DNA of 64,000 nucleotides, from positions 155,778 through 219,777 of the forward strand of contig NZ_LMEV01000014.1 of assembly GCF_001426505.1 (NCBI RefSeq). Reading direction: 5' to 3'. The notes beneath the pieces were generated by a model that saw nothing but the letters and a program-made list of their open reading frames with translations, was not told where the DNA came from and made no database searches. The stretch comes from Variovorax sp. Root473. Lineage in GTDB: Bacteria > Pseudomonadota > Gammaproteobacteria > Burkholderiales > Burkholderiaceae_C. Positions 26,145 through 35,094 of the stretch are shown piece by piece (position 1 is the first letter of the stretch; every line of letters begins with the position of its first letter). Made by a program: the position numbers and the translations under genes.

Positions 26145-26160
26145 GCGCAAAATTTTGCGC
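26145..26160. promoter_or_regulatory. Perfect 16-bp palindrome upstream of the porin gene
   Basis: GCGCAAAATTTTGCGC is a perfect palindrome 80 bases before the porin start, in the divergent region with the amidohydrolase gene. It could be an operator for a dimeric regulator. No regulator gene lies beside it. Confidence 0.4.
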
Positions 26161-26240
26161 CCGCGCCCTGCTTTTTTACGCGGCTTTTAGACCCGCGCTT
26201 CTACGCTGCCGGCTCCTCCATCCGTTAGCGAATTCTTTCG

Positions 26241-27074
26241 ATGAAACACCTTCTTTGCACCGCCTTGCCGGTGCTCGTTCTTCCCACCCTGTTCGCCCTG
26301 CCCCCGCTCGCCAACGCGCAGCTCACAGGCAACGTGGCGCTGACGACGAACTACAAGTTCCGCGGCCAGGACCAGGACATGCTCGGCAAGAACGATTACG
26401 CGAAGACCCGCGGCTTCAAGCCCGCCGTGCAGGGCGGCTTCGACTACGCCTTCGGCGACAGCGGCTTCTACGTCGGCAACTGGAATTCGAGCGTCAACTG
26501 GCTCCAGGGCAACAGCCTCGAGAGCGACATCTACGGCGGCTACAAGTTCAAGGCCGGCCCGCTCGACATGGACGTGGGCGCCCTCACCTACCTGTACCCG
26601 GGCAATTCGACGGGCAACACGACGGATCTGTACGCCAGCGCGGGCTACACCGACGCCACGCTCGGTTCGTTCACGCTGAAGTACTCGCACACGGTGTCGA
26701 AGGACTACTTCGGCTACGCCGGCGCCAAGTCGGGCTCGGGCCTGAAGGGCCGCAACACCGGCTACCTGAACCTGGCCTACAGCAAGGAGATCATGCCCAA
26801 GGTCACGCTGAAAGCGGCTGTCGGCTACACGAACATGTCCAGCGACATCCGCAGCCTGGGCTACAAGAGCTACGTCGACTACAACGTCGGCGCGACCTGC
26901 GACTTCGGCAGCGGCCTGACGCTGACCGGCTCAGTGCAGGGCGCCAACAAGAAGAGTTCGTACGTTTCAGTGGCCAACCCGGGCATCGAAATCCCCGAGT
27001 TCGGCACCTTCGGCCAGACGACCTACTCGCCCAACAAGGCGCGCTTCATCCTCACGCTGACCAAAACACTCTGA
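26241..27074 (+). CDS. TorF-family putative outer-membrane porin
   Basis: The 277-residue protein has a signal peptide (cleavage after LANA, residues 1-26) and repeated amphipathic beta-strands, as in the TorF/TIGR02001 family: GNVALTTNYKFRGQDQDM at the mature N-terminus is diagnostic. The last strand ends in a Leu rather than Phe. Such proteins form outer-membrane beta-barrels thought to pass small solutes. It converges with the Bug receptor gene with no gap. Confidence 0.83.
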   Translation: MKHLLCTALPVLVLPTLFALPPLANAQLTGNVALTTNYKFRGQDQDMLGKNDYAKTRGFKPAVQGGFDYAFGDSGFYVGNWNSSVNWLQGNSLESDIYGGYKFKAGPLDMDVGALTYLYPGNSTGNTTDLYASAGYTDATLGSFTLKYSHTVSKDYFGYAGAKSGSGLKGRNTGYLNLAYSKEIMPKVTLKAAVGYTNMSSDIRSLGYKSYVDYNVGATCDFGSGLTLTGSVQGANKKSSYVSVANPGIEIPEFGTFGQTTYSPNKARFILTLTKTL

Positions 27075-28079
27075 TCAGTCGATGCTGATGTTCGCCGCCT
27101 TGGCGACCTCGGCCCACTTCACGCGGTTGGCGTGCACGGTCTTCTTGAACTGGGCGGGCGACTCGATGCGCACGGTGTTGCCCTGGCTCTCGAAGCGCTC
27201 GCGGATCTCGGGCTGCTCGAGCACCGTCTTCACGGCGGCATTGAGCTTGTCGACGATCTGCGGGTCGGTGCCCTTGGGCGCGAAGATGCCGAACCAGATC
27301 GCGCTGTCGAAGCCCCTGGTGCCGGGCAGTCCGCTGGAGGCGATGGTCGGCACTTCCTTCACGGCCGGCACCGCCGTGGCGGTGGTCACGCCCAGCAGGC
27401 GCACCTTGCCGGCCTTGTAGTGCGGCAGCACGGTCTGCACCTGGTTCATGATGCAGCAGGTCTCGCCGCGCACCACCGAGGTGATGGCCTCGGGGCCGCC
27501 CTTGTAGGGCACGTGGACCATGTTCAGGCCCAGGCGCGAGTTGAACTCGGCAAAGGCCATGTGCGTGCCCGCGCCGTTGCCGGTGGAGGCGTAGTTGTAT
27601 TTGCCGGGGTTGGCCTTCACCAGCTCGACGAACTCCTTGAGCGTGCGCACGTTGATCACGTCGGGGTTGATGGTGAGCACGTTGGACACGTCGAGCACGG
27701 GCGCCACGGGCACGAAATCGGCCTCCACGTCGAAGGGCAGTTTCTTGTACAGCGCGGCGTTGCTTCCGTGCGTGGCGGCGGTGCCGAACGAGAGCGTGTA
27801 GCCGTCGGGCTTGGCATGCGCGACGTACTCGCTGGCGATGTTGCCGGCGGCGCCCGACTTGTAGTCGATGATCACGGGCTTGCCGAGCTGGCGCGACAGC
27901 GGCTCCTGGATGGCGCGGGCCACCACGTCGACGCCCGAGCCGGCCGGGAAGCCCATGATCAGTGTGACGGGTTGTTGCGGCCAGTCGGGCTGGGCCAGTG
28001 CCAGGGTCGATGCGGCGGCGGTGCAGAGCAAGGCGCCAGCGGCCCGCAGGGCGCGACGCGAGAAGGGAGAATGGGCCAT
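27075..28079 (-). CDS. Tripartite tricarboxylate transporter receptor (Bug/TctC family)
   Basis: The 334-residue periplasmic binding protein has a signal peptide (residues 1-30, ending LALAQ) and Bug-family landmarks PVTLIMGFPAGSGVDVVAR, KSGAAGNIASEYVAHAKPDGYT and HVPYKGGPEAITSVVRGE. These proteins typically bind carboxylated ligands. No TctA or TctB membrane genes are nearby, as is common for the many orphan receptors of Comamonadaceae. It diverges from the Nudix-MBL gene. Confidence 0.9.
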   Translation of the reverse strand: MAHSPFSRRALRAAGALLCTAAASTLALAQPDWPQQPVTLIMGFPAGSGVDVVARAIQEPLSRQLGKPVIIDYKSGAAGNIASEYVAHAKPDGYTLSFGTAATHGSNAALYKKLPFDVEADFVPVAPVLDVSNVLTINPDVINVRTLKEFVELVKANPGKYNYASTGNGAGTHMAFAEFNSRLGLNMVHVPYKGGPEAITSVVRGETCCIMNQVQTVLPHYKAGKVRLLGVTTATAVPAVKEVPTIASSGLPGTRGFDSAIWFGIFAPKGTDPQIVDKLNAAVKTVLEQPEIRERFESQGNTVRIESPAQFKKTVHANRVKWAEVAKAANISID

Positions 28080-28189
28080 ATCGGTCTTTCTTCGAGGCGG
28101 ACGGTGCAGGCGCACATTGTGGCGCGCGGCTGATAACTGTTTGCACATGTGCTTATGCACCGCGCCCCCTGCCTCTCCATAATCGCTCC

Positions 28190-29872
28190 ATGGTCCGCCC
28201 CACACAACAACTCCACGCCCCTCGCGAGCCGGTGCCCGTGCGCGCCGCCGCCACCGTCCTGCTGCTGCGCGACACCGACGCCGGGCTCGAGCTCCTCATG
28301 ACCCGCCGCTCGGCCACCGCGAGCTTCGCCCCTGGCGCCTACGTCTTTCCGGGGGGCCACATCGACGCGGCCGACGCCGCCGCCGCGCGCATCGCGGCAC
28401 GCCGCGCCACGCAGAGCGACACGCAACACACGCAGGCCATCGCCGCGATCCGCGAGGCCTTCGAAGAGCTCGGCATCCTGCTGGCCCGCCACGCCGATGG
28501 CCGCGCGGTGAGCGCCGACGAGGTCGCCGCGATGGACCGCAACGCCACCGCCGGCGCGGCCTTCGCCGACCAGTGCGCGGCGCGCGGCCTGGTGCTGTCG
28601 GCCGACGAGGTCTTCACCTTCGCGCACTGGATCACCGACCGCGACCTGCCCAAGCGCTTCGACGTGCCCTTCCTGGTGGCGCGCATGCCCGAGGGCCAGA
28701 CGCCCACGGCCGACGAGAGCGAGCAGTTCGAGCCCTGCTGGGTGCGCCCGGCCGATGCGCTGGCGCGCCACGAGGCCGGCAGCTTCTTCATGATCTTCCC
28801 GACCATCCGCACGCTGCAGCGCATGGCGGCCTATGCATCGGTCGACGCGGTGCTGGCGGCCTGCGCACCCGTGGCTGGCGGCGAAGAGAAACCGCTGTGG
28901 ACCAGCTGCCCGCGCGCCGGCCTGCTCAAGGGCGAGGACGCGCGCTACATGGAACACGAATCGCCTTTCGGCGAACTCGCGCTGGTCTGCCCCGATGGCC
29001 AGATCGCGCACACGCTCGACTGGCAGAGCACGCAGCCCGTGGCACTGCTGAAGAACGTGCAGCGCCTCACCGCGCCGAACCCCAGCGCCATGACCGGCCC
29101 GGGCACCAACACCTACCTTGTCGGCGATGCGGCCACCGGCTACCTTGTGATCGACCCGGGTCCGAACGACGCGACGCATCTCGCACGGCTGATGAACGCC
29201 ACGCAGGGCGACATCCGCCTCATCGTCTGCACGCACTCGCACGCCGACCACTCGCCGGGCGCCGCGCCGCTGCAGGCGCTGTGTGCTGCAGAGCGCAAGC
29301 CGCCGATCCTGGGCCTGTCGTCCGCGCCCACGGCACGCGCCGCCGCACGCTTCAGCGCCGAGCGCGAACTGGCCGACGGCGAACGGCTGGTGCTCTCGGG
29401 CACCGCCGCCGACGGCACGCCGCTCATGCACACGCTGCGCGCCATCCACACGCCCGGCCATGCGGCCAACCACCTGTGCCTGGTGCTCGAAGAAGACGGC
29501 CTGCTGTTCTCGGGCGACCACATCCTGAACGGCAGCACGACGGTGGTCGATCCGCCGGACGGCGACATGACGGCGTACCTCGATTCGCTCGACAAGCTCG
29601 ATGCGGCCTGCGCGGCCGGTGGCATCGAGTTCATCCTGCCGGCACACGGCTACGTGATCGGCTTTGCGCGCACGGCCATCGCGCACCTGAAGGCGCACCG
29701 CCTGAAGCGCGAGGCCAAGATCGCCGCCGCGATGCAGCGGCTGCCCGAAGGCACGCCGGAGCAATGGCTGCCGCTCGCCTACGACGACGTGCCCGAGCGC
29801 ATGTGGCCGGTGGCGGCGCGTTCGCTGGCGGCGCACGTGGCGCGCATCCGGCAACTGGCCGACGCGCGATGA
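28190..29872 (+). CDS. Nudix hydrolase-metallo-beta-lactamase fusion protein
   Basis: The 560-residue protein joins a Nudix domain (residues 15-230, with GGHIDAAD and REAFEELGILL; the stretch between them is longer than in the standard Nudix box) to a metallo-beta-lactamase domain (residues 290-540, with the metal motif HSHADHS, HTPGHAANH and FSGDHILNG). The first half may remove a nucleotide or CoA-like group and the second acts as a hydrolase, as in glyoxalase II-type enzymes. The exact reaction is not known. The stop overlaps the following gene start (ATGA). Confidence 0.85.
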   Translation: MVRPTQQLHAPREPVPVRAAATVLLLRDTDAGLELLMTRRSATASFAPGAYVFPGGHIDAADAAAARIAARRATQSDTQHTQAIAAIREAFEELGILLARHADGRAVSADEVAAMDRNATAGAAFADQCAARGLVLSADEVFTFAHWITDRDLPKRFDVPFLVARMPEGQTPTADESEQFEPCWVRPADALARHEAGSFFMIFPTIRTLQRMAAYASVDAVLAACAPVAGGEEKPLWTSCPRAGLLKGEDARYMEHESPFGELALVCPDGQIAHTLDWQSTQPVALLKNVQRLTAPNPSAMTGPGTNTYLVGDAATGYLVIDPGPNDATHLARLMNATQGDIRLIVCTHSHADHSPGAAPLQALCAAERKPPILGLSSAPTARAAARFSAERELADGERLVLSGTAADGTPLMHTLRAIHTPGHAANHLCLVLEEDGLLFSGDHILNGSTTVVDPPDGDMTAYLDSLDKLDAACAAGGIEFILPAHGYVIGFARTAIAHLKAHRLKREAKIAAAMQRLPEGTPEQWLPLAYDDVPERMWPVAARSLAAHVARIRQLADAR

Positions 29873-30597
29873 ACCGCTCGAACCGCCCCTCTGCGCCCGA
29901 CGACGAAGGCGTGCGCCTGGCCAAGCGCGTGGCCGCGATGGCCCAGGTGTCGCGCCGCGAAGCCGAACTGCTGATCGAGAACGGCGCGGTGCGCGTGGAC
30001 GGCGTGCCCGCGCTGCTGCCGCAGTCGCGCGTGCAGGCGAACCAGCAGGTCGAGATCGCCGCCGGCGCGCGCCCCGAGCCGATCGTGCCGGTGACGCTGG
30101 TGCTCTACAAGCCCGCCGGCATGCCGACCGACACCGCGCACCAGCTGCTGGTGGCCGCCAACCACCACGATCCCGAGCGCGAGGGCCAGCGCTTCCTGCC
30201 GGCGCATGTGCGCGGGCAGCGCTGCATGACACCGCTCGAAACCGGCGCCAGCGGCCTCGTGGTCTACACGCAGGAATGGCGCATCGAGCGCAAGCTGCAG
30301 GAAGACGCGGGCATCCTCGAACATGAAGTGATGGTCGACGTGGCCGGCCCGGTCGGCCCCGAGGTGCTGGCGCGGCTGGAGCGTTCGCCCGCGCGCGTGA
30401 GCATCGGCCGCCAGGCCGACGACCAGACCGGCCTGCGCTTTGCGCTGAAGGGCGCGCGCCCCGGACAGATCGCGAACATCTGCGACACCGTGGGCCTGCG
30501 CATCGTGGCGATGCGGCGCCTGCGCATCGGCCGCGTGCCGCTGGCCGGGCTGCAGCCGGGGCAGTGGCGCTACCTGGCGCCGCACGAGCGTTTTTGA
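29869..30597 (+). CDS. S4-domain RNA pseudouridine synthase (RsuA/RluB family) with altered catalytic motif
   Basis: The 242-residue protein has an N-terminal S4 domain (residues 14-62: RLAKRVAAMAQVSRREAELL) and an RsuA/RluBEF-type synthase domain (LVLYKPAGMPTDTAH, then the catalytic loop and LKGARPGQIANICDTVGLRI). The usual catalytic RLDxDTxGL reads PLETGASGL here (residues 122-130), so the expected Asp is Glu124. Target RNA is unknown. It is translationally coupled to the Nudix-MBL gene, a pairing that may be conserved in the family. Confidence 0.83.
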   Translation: MNRSNRPSAPDDEGVRLAKRVAAMAQVSRREAELLIENGAVRVDGVPALLPQSRVQANQQVEIAAGARPEPIVPVTLVLYKPAGMPTDTAHQLLVAANHHDPEREGQRFLPAHVRGQRCMTPLETGASGLVVYTQEWRIERKLQEDAGILEHEVMVDVAGPVGPEVLARLERSPARVSIGRQADDQTGLRFALKGARPGQIANICDTVGLRIVAMRRLRIGRVPLAGLQPGQWRYLAPHERF

Positions 30598-30681
30598 CAA
30601 AGGACCGAGGCGACGAGGCAGCACCGCAAACTGCCCCTTGAAGACAGCGGCTTCGCGCCGCACACGGGAGATTCCAGCACC

Positions 30682-31260
30682 ATGAAGTTCGGCACACCGA
30701 CCCGCACCCTGGCCAGCATCCTGCCGCTGACACTGCTGGCTGGCTGCAGCCCCCTCACCGCCCTGCTGTTCCCCGACACGCCGATCGGCGCGCCCGCCGC
30801 GACAACGGCCACCAAGCCCGCGACCCGCCCCACCGTGGTTTCGAAAGACGGCCTTGCGCCGATCACCGCGGTGCAGGTGGACCGCATCCGCAAGGTCGTC
30901 GGCGCCAAGCCCCCGAGTCCTGCGGTGGGCAAGGTGGTGGGGAGCGCGTCGCCAGCCATCGAATCCTTCCTGCGCACCGAAGGTTGCATCACGGCGCGCA
31001 ACGGCGCGGTGCTCAACCCCTTCGCGGCGCCCGGCCATCTCTTCGACAGCACAGGCTTCCAGGGCGGCCCGATGGCCGGGATGCAGTACCACGACAAGAC
31101 CGCCTGCGTGACGGTGCAGCGCATCCAGAACTGGAAGCTGGTGTCGCCCCGGCGGCTGCGCTTCGACGTGGTCTATGTGGGCGAGGACGGCGAGGAGCGC
31201 GCCATCAAGCGCCACGAACTCATGCGCCAGCCCAAGGGCGGCTGGCTGTTCACGCGCTGA
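30682..31260 (+). CDS. Putative lipoprotein of unknown function
   Basis: The 192-residue protein has a lipobox LLAGC after a hydrophobic signal (residues 9-22), so it is predicted to be membrane-anchored. A low-complexity Ala/Thr/Pro linker follows. The mature part contains a paired-Cys region (GCITARNGAVLNPF and TACVTVQRI) and a C-terminal WLFTR. I do not recognise a domain. It converges with the Bcr/CflA gene with an 11-base overlap. Confidence 0.7.
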   Translation: MKFGTPTRTLASILPLTLLAGCSPLTALLFPDTPIGAPAATTATKPATRPTVVSKDGLAPITAVQVDRIRKVVGAKPPSPAVGKVVGSASPAIESFLRTEGCITARNGAVLNPFAAPGHLFDSTGFQGGPMAGMQYHDKTACVTVQRIQNWKLVSPRRLRFDVVYVGEDGEERAIKRHELMRQPKGGWLFTR

Positions 31261-32461
31261 TCGATACAGCCGCGGCCTGCGCGCGCAGGCCGACGCCGAA
31301 CGACAGCTGCGCCACGATGCCCGCCCCGGCCAGCACGATCGCCGCCGCGAGTGCGGGGTTGCCGTGGCCCATGCCCGCGAGCGCGGTGCACAGCGCACCG
31401 ATCGCCATCTGCGTAGCACCGTACAGCCCCGAGGCCGAGCCGATGACCTTCGGATTGACGCCGATCGCCAGCGTCAGCGCGGCCGGCGAGGCCATGCCGG
31501 CGCCCACCGTGAAGAGGAACATGCTCGCGACGATCAGCAGCACCGAGAGCTGCCCCGCGAGCGCCGCGCCCAGCAGCACAAAGGCCGCCGCCACGCTCAG
31601 CGCGTTGGAACGCACCATGAGCCGGTCGAGCCGCACGCGCGAGATCAGCCGGCTCGTGAGGAAGCTGCCCAGCCACACGCCCGACACGAGGATAGCGAGG
31701 TAGATGCCGGCCTCGTGCGCGGGCCGGTGCAGCTGGTCCACGAAGATGAAGGGCGCCGAGGCGATGAAGGCGTACATCGACGTGGTGGCGCAACCGCCGC
31801 CCACCGAGAAGCCGACGAACGCGCGCGAGCCCACCAGCTGCCGGTAGTTGCGCGCGAGCGCGGCACCGTCGAGCGCCGCGCCGGGCGAGCCCGTCTCGGG
31901 CAGCAGGCGCCAGGCGAAGAGAAAGCCGACGACGCCCAGCGCGAAGAGCGCGTAGAAGATCGAGCGCCAGCCGAGCGCGGTGGCCAGTGCACCGCCGATG
32001 AGCGGCGCCACGCTCGGGCCCACCGCCACCATGAGGTTCATGAGCGCGAGGCGGCGCGTGGCCTCCTGCGGCTCGGCCGTGTCGCGCACGATGCTGCGGC
32101 CCAGCACGAGCCCCGCGCAGCCGCCCACGGCCTGGAACAGGCGCGCGGCGATCAGCGCATGCACGTCGGGCGCCACGGCCGCCGCCAAGCCCGACACGGC
32201 GTAGATCGCGAGCCCCGCCAGCAGCACGGGCCGACGACCGAAGCGGTCGGCCAGCGGGCCGTACACCAGCTGTCCGGCAGCCAGGCCGAGGATGTACAGG
32301 CTCACCGTCATCTGCATCGCGCCCATGCCGGCGCCGAGGCTCTTCGCGGCGACGGGCAGCGCGGGCACGAAGACGTGCATCGCCAGCGTGCCGCTGAAGG
32401 TGACCAGCGCGAGGAGCCACAGCGGCGCGTGCCGCGGGCGTGGCGGCAAGGAGTCGCTCAT
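31250..32461 (-). CDS. Bcr/CflA-type multidrug efflux MFS transporter
   Basis: The 403-residue protein has twelve transmembrane helices and Bcr/CflA landmarks: DRFGRRPVLLAGL after TM2, RLFQAVGGCAGLVLGRSIVRD in TM4, and LMNLMVAVGPSVAPLIGG. Family members export drugs such as bicyclomycin or sulfonamides and sometimes cysteine. It overlaps the NodT gene by four bases and so ends the MarR-FUSC-HlyD operon, suggesting a shared drug or aromatic-acid export role. Confidence 0.87.
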   Translation of the reverse strand: MSDSLPPRPRHAPLWLLALVTFSGTLAMHVFVPALPVAAKSLGAGMGAMQMTVSLYILGLAAGQLVYGPLADRFGRRPVLLAGLAIYAVSGLAAAVAPDVHALIAARLFQAVGGCAGLVLGRSIVRDTAEPQEATRRLALMNLMVAVGPSVAPLIGGALATALGWRSIFYALFALGVVGFLFAWRLLPETGSPGAALDGAALARNYRQLVGSRAFVGFSVGGGCATTSMYAFIASAPFIFVDQLHRPAHEAGIYLAILVSGVWLGSFLTSRLISRVRLDRLMVRSNALSVAAAFVLLGAALAGQLSVLLIVASMFLFTVGAGMASPAALTLAIGVNPKVIGSASGLYGATQMAIGALCTALAGMGHGNPALAAAIVLAGAGIVAQLSFGVGLRAQAAAVSISA

Positions 32462-33921
32462 CGGGCGGTCGTGGTGGGCTTGCCTTGCGCGAGTGCGTCG
32501 TCGGCCGGCTCCCAGCCGCCACCGAGCGCCATGAACAGCACGACCTGGTCATCGGCCAGCTGCGCGTCGCTGGCCGCCAATGCGGCATCGGCGCCGGCCA
32601 ATGCGCGCTCGGCGTCGAGCGCGTCGAGGTAGGCGGTGCGGCCGTTGCGGTACAGCTGGCGCGCCTGCGCGGCGACCTTGGCGCTTTCGTCGCGCGATGC
32701 CTGCAGGGCGGCGCGGCGGTCGAGCTCGCGGGCGTAGGTGCCGAGCGCGGTCTCGGTCTCGCGCAGCGCGGTCAGCACGGTGCCGTCGAACTTCGCGAGC
32801 GCGGCGCGCGTGCCGGCCTCGGCCTGCGCGATGCGGGCCTGCGCGGCGCCGGTGTTGGGCACGGTCCACGAGATCAGGGGGCCGAGGCTCCAGGCCAGGG
32901 TGTCCTTGCGGCCGAAGTCGTTGGCATGGCCGGCGGAGGAGCCCGACAGGCCCAGCGTGACCTTCGGATAGAGGTCGGCCGTGGCCACGCCGATGCGCGC
33001 GGTCGATGCGGCAAGGCCGCGCTCGGCCTGGCGGATGTCGGGCCGGCGGCGCAGCAACGCGGCACCGTCGCCCACCGGCAGTGCGCCGGCCACGCGCGGC
33101 GCCGTGGTGCAGTCGGCCACCTCGCGCGGAAAGTCTTGCGGCAGCGCGCCGGTGAGCGTGGCCAGGCGGTACAGCGCGCCCTGGCGCTGCGCCTTCAGCG
33201 GCGGCAGCGCGGCATCGAGTTGCGCAAGCTGGGCGCGCGCGCGGCCGGCGTCGATGGCACCGGCGCGGCCCGCGCGCTGCAGGCGCTCGGTGACGTTCAC
33301 GGCGTCTTGCTGCAGCGCGACCGACTTCTGCGCGATCTGCAGCCGCAGGCCGGCCGAGCAGGCTTCGGCGTAGGCGCGCGCGGTGCCGGCCGCGACGTTC
33401 ACGCGCACGAGGTCGAGCGCGGCTTCGGCGGCCTGGCTGTTGGCGGCGGAGGCCTCGATGGCGCGGCGGATCTGGCCGAACAGGTCGACCTGGTACGACA
33501 GCGACGCGCCTGCGCTGTAGTTGAAGGTGCTGGGCGGTTCGTAGCCCTTCTGCAGCAGCGACAGGCCCGAGACGTGGCCGAACGACGGCCCGCCGTTGAC
33601 GCCGATCGTGGGGTACTTGGCGCCGGCCACTTCGGTTTCGATGGCGCGTTCGCGCTCGAGGTTGGCGACGGCCTGGCGCAGGTCGGTGTTGTGCGCGAGC
33701 GCCTGGGTGACGAGCCGGTCGAGCAGCGGGTCGTGGTACAGGCGCCACCAGTGCGCGGGCAGCGGCGCAGCGTCGGCCGGTGCTTCGGCGAAGGGCTTGC
33801 CGGCCGCGGGCTGGCTGGCCAGCGCCTCGGACGGCTGGTGATAGTCGGGGCCGACCGCCGCGCAGGCCGCGAGTCCGGCCGCGACCGCGAGCGAGGCCAT
33901 GCGAAAGGCGAAGCGGGTCAT
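32458..33921 (-). CDS. NodT-family outer-membrane efflux lipoprotein
   Basis: The 487-residue TolC-like outer-membrane channel has a lipobox LAACAAVG (Cys19) and the OMF repeats typical of NodT/OprM: GPDYHQP, PAHWWRLYHDPLLDRLV, SYQVDLFGQI and RRRPDIRQAERGLAA. It sits five bases after the HlyD gene, so pump assembly across both membranes is likely. Confidence 0.92.
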   Translation of the reverse strand: MTRFAFRMASLAVAAGLAACAAVGPDYHQPSEALASQPAAGKPFAEAPADAAPLPAHWWRLYHDPLLDRLVTQALAHNTDLRQAVANLERERAIETEVAGAKYPTIGVNGGPSFGHVSGLSLLQKGYEPPSTFNYSAGASLSYQVDLFGQIRRAIEASAANSQAAEAALDLVRVNVAAGTARAYAEACSAGLRLQIAQKSVALQQDAVNVTERLQRAGRAGAIDAGRARAQLAQLDAALPPLKAQRQGALYRLATLTGALPQDFPREVADCTTAPRVAGALPVGDGAALLRRRPDIRQAERGLAASTARIGVATADLYPKVTLGLSGSSAGHANDFGRKDTLAWSLGPLISWTVPNTGAAQARIAQAEAGTRAALAKFDGTVLTALRETETALGTYARELDRRAALQASRDESAKVAAQARQLYRNGRTAYLDALDAERALAGADAALAASDAQLADDQVVLFMALGGGWEPADDALAQGKPTTTAR

Positions 33922-33926
33922 GGCGT

Positions 33927-34850
33927 TTATCCCTTCTTCGGTGCGGCGCTGGTCGGGGCCGCGTCGTGTTCGAGGACCTGCACTGTGACGGTCTGGCCGG
34001 CCACGAGGCGCGCGCCTTCGGGCAGCGGGTCGAGCTTCACGCGCACGGGGATGCGCTGCGCCAGCCGCACCCAGTTGAAGGTCGGGTTCACGCTGGGCAG
34101 CAGGTTGGCGCTGGTGGAGCGGTCGCGGTCGGCAATGCCGGCGGCCACGCTGTCGACCGCGCCTTCGAGCACCGCGCCGCCACCCATCGGCGTCACGCGC
34201 ACGCGGTCGCCCAGGTGGATGCGCGGCAGCTTCGTTTCTTCGAAGTAGCCCTCGACATAGAACGACTGCGCATCGACCAGCGCGAGCACCGGCCGGCCCG
34301 CGGCGGCGTAGCTGCCCTGGCGCAGGTCGAGGTTGGTGACGAGGCCGGCGGCGGGCGCGCGCACCTCGGCGCGCTGCAGGTTCAGGCGCGCCGAATCGAG
34401 CGCCACCTCGGCCTGCGCGACGGCGGCGCGTGCCTGCTCGACGCGGGCGCGGGTCTGTTCGCGCGACTCCTTCGACACCAGGTCGTCGAGCCCGGTGTTG
34501 CGTGCGTTCTCGCGCTGGGCCTGCGCGCTCACGGCGCGCTGCGCGGCGAGCGCGGCCTGCGCCTGGCGCACGGCGAGGTCGTAGCGCGCACGGTCGACCT
34601 CGAACAGCAGCGTGCCGGCAGCGACGGCCTGGTTGTCGTGGACCGGCACGGCCGTGACCAGGCCCGAGACGTCGGGCGCGATCTGGACCACGTTGGCGCG
34701 CACGCGGCCGTCGCGCGTCCACGGCGCGAGTTCGTAGTGGTCCCACAGGCGAAAGCCCGCCCAGACGGCGGCGGCCACCACGGCCACGGTGAGAAGAACG
34801 CGCAGCAGGCTCTGGGCCCGGGGGTTGTCTGCGAAGGGGTTGGCTTTCAT
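33927..34850 (-). CDS. HlyD/AaeA-like membrane fusion protein
   Basis: The 307-residue adaptor has an N-terminal transmembrane segment (residues 16-35), a split biotinyl-lipoyl domain (VVQIAPDVSGLVTAVPVHDNQ and AEVRAPAAGLVTNLDLRQGS) around a long coiled coil, and a beta-barrel domain. It is of the AaeA (aromatic carboxylic acid efflux) type by pairing with FUSC and DUF1656 proteins. Confidence 0.92.
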   Translation of the reverse strand: MKANPFADNPRAQSLLRVLLTVAVVAAAVWAGFRLWDHYELAPWTRDGRVRANVVQIAPDVSGLVTAVPVHDNQAVAAGTLLFEVDRARYDLAVRQAQAALAAQRAVSAQAQRENARNTGLDDLVSKESREQTRARVEQARAAVAQAEVALDSARLNLQRAEVRAPAAGLVTNLDLRQGSYAAAGRPVLALVDAQSFYVEGYFEETKLPRIHLGDRVRVTPMGGGAVLEGAVDSVAAGIADRDRSTSANLLPSVNPTFNWVRLAQRIPVRVKLDPLPEGARLVAGQTVTVQVLEHDAAPTSAAPKKG

Positions 34851-34887
34851 GGGAATCTCTGTGTTGTTTGAGTTGTCGGTGCGGGCG

Positions 34888-35094
34888 TCATTGCAGGTGC
34901 ACCGTGAGCCGGCTCAGGCCGTAAAGCAGCAGCAGGTACAGCGCCATGTCGAACAGTGCCGGGTGCCACACCCAGCGGTACAGGCCGGTGGCGGCCAGCA
35001 GCCGGCGCACGCCCCACAGGGCGAGCAGCGCGGCGCCGGCCAGCAGCATGAGCCAGGGCACGTAGAGCCCGTAGAAACTGGCTTCGCCGATCAT
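34888..35094 (-). CDS. DUF1656 (AaeX-like) small membrane protein
   Basis: The 68-residue protein has two transmembrane helices and the DUF1656 pattern EASFYGLYVPWLML at the N-terminus, then YRWVWHPALFDMALY. It matches the AaeX position between the FUSC and HlyD genes. The start overlaps the FUSC stop by four bases. Function in the pump is unknown. Confidence 0.88.
   Translation of the reverse strand: MIGEASFYGLYVPWLMLLAGAALLALWGVRRLLAATGLYRWVWHPALFDMALYLLLLYGLSRLTVHLQ

Noticed and set aside
30598..30681. A terminator after the pseudouridine synthase gene
   Set aside because: No hairpin with a T-tract is present.
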